Source: a virus
DNA length: 39,251 nt
Direction: 5' to 3' (one strand)
IMG/VR virus record: IMGVR_UViG_3300010166_000001
Coordinates: 1-39,251 of that record
In this document: one piece after another, positions 37,348 to 39,251 of the stretch
How positions within the stretch are numbered: position 1 is the stretch's first letter
How the letters are laid out: each line of letters starts with the position of its first letter
The notes under the pieces: generated by a model
Told to the model about the DNA's origin: nothing
Database searches by the model: none
The model's input: the letters and a program-made list of their open reading frames with translations, nothing else
Made by a program: the position numbers and the translations under genes

Positions 37348-39251
37348 TGAAAGAGTATCAGCCATTTGCTATCTCTAACTTCCGAACCGGATTTGATGAA
37401 GCGGTAGAGCCTTGGCTGCTTCCTCGTGACGGATACCAGATTGTAAAGAATGCGCACCTTTATCGTGGCGTTTTAGAGAAAATTCCTGGGTATGGTCTCT
37501 ATGCACGGATGAGCTACAGGGAAACGATTCTTCTTTCACCAGCTCCGAATAACGTTGTCTTAACATTCACAGGAACGCTTAATCACGCTCCTTCAACCAA
37601 CAACTTTTTTGGTCAATCAGCAACCAATGTAGGCGCAACCACCTTCGAAACATGGTCTTACTTCTCAAGCACTGCTCCTGACATCATCAATTTACAAAGC
37701 TCTGGAGGAGGAACAGGAACTGTTAATCTCACCACGTTAGCCGTTTCTCTTACGTTTAACACGGCTCCTGCGATTGTCCCTGGCGGATACAATGCTGTGA
37801 TCTTCTCGTATGACTTCTTAAGCACTGCCTCTGCCGGTGACCAAGATATCATGGGAATCAAGCCCTATTACTTTGCAAATGGCAGCCAAGACATTCTCAT
37901 CTTCGACACAAATCGAGTGGGAAAAGCAATAGTCCTTACTGGATTGATCTCGGTAGCCCAACAGTCTGACTATGGCATCACTGAAATCCCTCATGAGGTG
38001 CAATCTGAGAATGTAACCCCGACACCTGCATTTAATGGAGCTGCGCTTACTTTTACAGGAACATTGTCAGCTCCTATTGTGCCAGGCCATGTGGAGTTCG
38101 AGCTTTATGACACAGTTCCCACTCCGGATGTTCTTCGCTCTACGGTTACAGACAATGGCATGGGCTTGCTTACGGGAGTAGGCTCATACACAGCCACAGG
38201 TTTTGTAAACTACTTCACTGGCGCTTGGACAATTACCTTTTCTGCTGCCCCTGCTGCGACCGACAAACTCAATAGTTTTGTTTGCGCATATGGGAATGTC
38301 TTTACAGGTGACTATACAAACTTCTTTAGTGTAATAAATTATCAATTCAAAGCTTTTATAACTAACAATAGAGATAATATAAGATACTACGATGGAACAT
38401 GTCTTAAATATCTAAACACCAACTTATCAGTTAAGCCAAGTTCGTTAACCTATGACATAAGCAGAACCCTTCATGTCTTTGTGAATCGTGAGCGTCTTCT
38501 TTTGATTCTTCCAACAGTGAATGGTTCTATTGTTTCTGCGGGAATTTACTGGTCAGCAGCGGGAAATCCTCTTGATTTTACCAATGACGAGCAGCTTATT
38601 GCTTCAACCTCTGAGTCTATCAAAACATTTGCCCTAATCAACTCTGACTTGGTGGTGCGTTTCTCTAACTCGGAGCGCGTGTTTCGGTACACAGGGGATG
38701 CCTTTAGTCCATTCCGTTGGGATAGCACGAATAATGTTTGGCGTTGCGATGCTAGGTACTCAGCGATTAACTACGATTCTTACTTCACTTCAGTTGGTAA
38801 GCCTGCGATTGTGGCCTCTGACGGCGTGAATGTGCAACGTGCTGATGAGATCATCCCTGACTTTACTTTGAATGATAGAGCGCAGCTAGAAGGGCCTATT
38901 ATCTCGATTCAACAGACTAGCATTGGCCAGTGCTATGGAGAGCGCTTTGATGACTTTAAAGAAGGCTGGCTGTGTTTTAAAGCATATGGCGAAGCAGACA
39001 ATTCAGTCGCAAGATCAGACAATGTTCTCGCATTCAACTATATTGACAAAACTTATGCCGTTTACACGTTTCCCTTCAATTGCCTTGGTTTTGGACAAGT
39101 CGCAGCAACCAACACTTGGGGAAACAATTACACTCCTTGGGGAGAAGATTTTGATACCTGGGATAGCTATTATGAAAATCTTGACGCTTTGATTGATTTA
39201 GCTGGTGATCAATTTGGAAACGTATACATCCTTGGAACTAAAAACTCCCTG
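37347..39251 (+). CDS. large tail-hub / DNA-stabilisation-type protein, truncated at the window edge (635+ aa)
   Basis: The frame is open from ATG 37347 to the last base without a stop. It begins MKEYQPFAISNFRTGFDEAV then EPWLLPRDGYQIVKNAHLYR and GVLEKIPGYGLYA. This f.tGld.a.ePwLlP.dA.....Na...rG.leKrpG pattern opens large podovirus tail nozzle or P22 gp10-like stabilisation proteins as I recall them. The rest alternates fibre-like beta regions with a propeller-like section (SKPSSLTYDISRTLHVFVNR, VWRCDARYSAINYDSYFTSV). Its C-terminus is probably the fragment at 2-295. Confidence 0.65.
   Translation, partial: MKEYQPFAISNFRTGFDEAVEPWLLPRDGYQIVKNAHLYRGVLEKIPGYGLYARMSYRETILLSPAPNNVVLTFTGTLNHAPSTNNFFGQSATNVGATTFETWSYFSSTAPDIINLQSSGGGTGTVNLTTLAVSLTFNTAPAIVPGGYNAVIFSYDFLSTASAGDQDIMGIKPYYFANGSQDILIFDTNRVGKAIVLTGLISVAQQSDYGITEIPHEVQSENVTPTPAFNGAALTFTGTLSAPIVPGHVEFELYDTVPTPDVLRSTVTDNGMGLLTGVGSYTATGFVNYFTGAWTITFSAAPAATDKLNSFVCAYGNVFTGDYTNFFSVINYQFKAFITNNRDNIRYYDGTCLKYLNTNLSVKPSSLTYDISRTLHVFVNRERLLLILPTVNGSIVSAGIYWSAAGNPLDFTNDEQLIASTSESIKTFALINSDLVVRFSNSERVFRYTGDAFSPFRWDSTNNVWRCDARYSAINYDSYFTSVGKPAIVASDGVNVQRADEIIPDFTLNDRAQLEGPIISIQQTSIGQCYGERFDDFKEGWLCFKAYGEADNSVARSDNVLAFNYIDKTYAVYTFPFNCLGFGQVAATNTWGNNYTPWGEDFDTWDSYYENLDALIDLAGDQFGNVYILGTKNSL

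Overview
This window looks like almost all of one tailed double-stranded DNA phage genome (about 39 kb) that can probably also persist as a plasmid. Several genes point to a host in the phylum Chlamydiae, most likely an amoeba-associated or other environmental chlamydia. The best host marker is the gene at 21294-21710. It has the duplicated helix-turn-helix layout and recognisable motifs of EUO, the chlamydial repressor of late developmental genes. A second hint is a minus-strand gene at 14846 that carries a eukaryote-type U-box behind a bilobed hydrophobic hairpin, an architecture expected of an intracellular bacterium that secretes effectors. The host assignment rests on remembered protein families; no search was run.

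Layout. (1) 1-8678, plus strand: the end of a large tail-associated gene, small virion genes, three putative internal/ejection proteins and a tail-fibre cluster ending in a poly-glycine adhesin-like protein. (2) 8711-11192, minus: tiny membrane proteins, a small lipoprotein, and a recombination pair (ERF annealing protein and PD-(D/E)XK exonuclease). Two plus-strand zinc-ribbon genes face them. (3) 11307-14828, plus: replication and recombination (ribbon-helix-helix regulator, helicase-loader-like protein, DnaB-like helicase, SSB-like protein, a degenerate and an intact RusA). (4) 14846-19463, minus: an accessory block with the U-box protein and its membrane partner, a truncated phosphoesterase, membrane microproteins, a tyrosine recombinase and small unknowns. 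(5) 19715-25205, plus: small-terminase candidate, Xre regulator, EUO homologue, ParA with a ribbon-helix-helix partner, RNA ligase, GroES. (6) 25426-27058, plus: large terminase. (7) 27055-28596: a minus-strand replication initiator whose leader is overlapped by a likely plus-strand antisense RNA and nested inverted repeats. (8) 28597-39251, plus: portal, about nine tiny genes, scaffold, N4-gp56-type capsid protein, adaptor and tail genes. The last gene runs off the end, and its C-terminal part probably reappears at position 2.

How it may work. The virion module (portal, scaffold, capsid, short-tail adaptors, ejection proteins, fibres) describes a podovirus-like particle. A 21-base motif, TGACAAGTY-N6-TGAAW, sits just upstream of four structural or packaging transcription units and looks like the late-gene control element. 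A fifth copy lies inverted just behind the EUO-like gene. ParA with its ribbon-helix-helix partner, a Rep-like protein with a putative countertranscript RNA, and a Xer-type recombinase together suggest stable low-copy plasmid maintenance. The EUO homologue could let the element hold its host in the replicative developmental form. The U-box protein could act on the eukaryotic cell in which the bacterium lives. No endolysin was recognised. No tRNA, rRNA, CRISPR array or insertion sequence was found.
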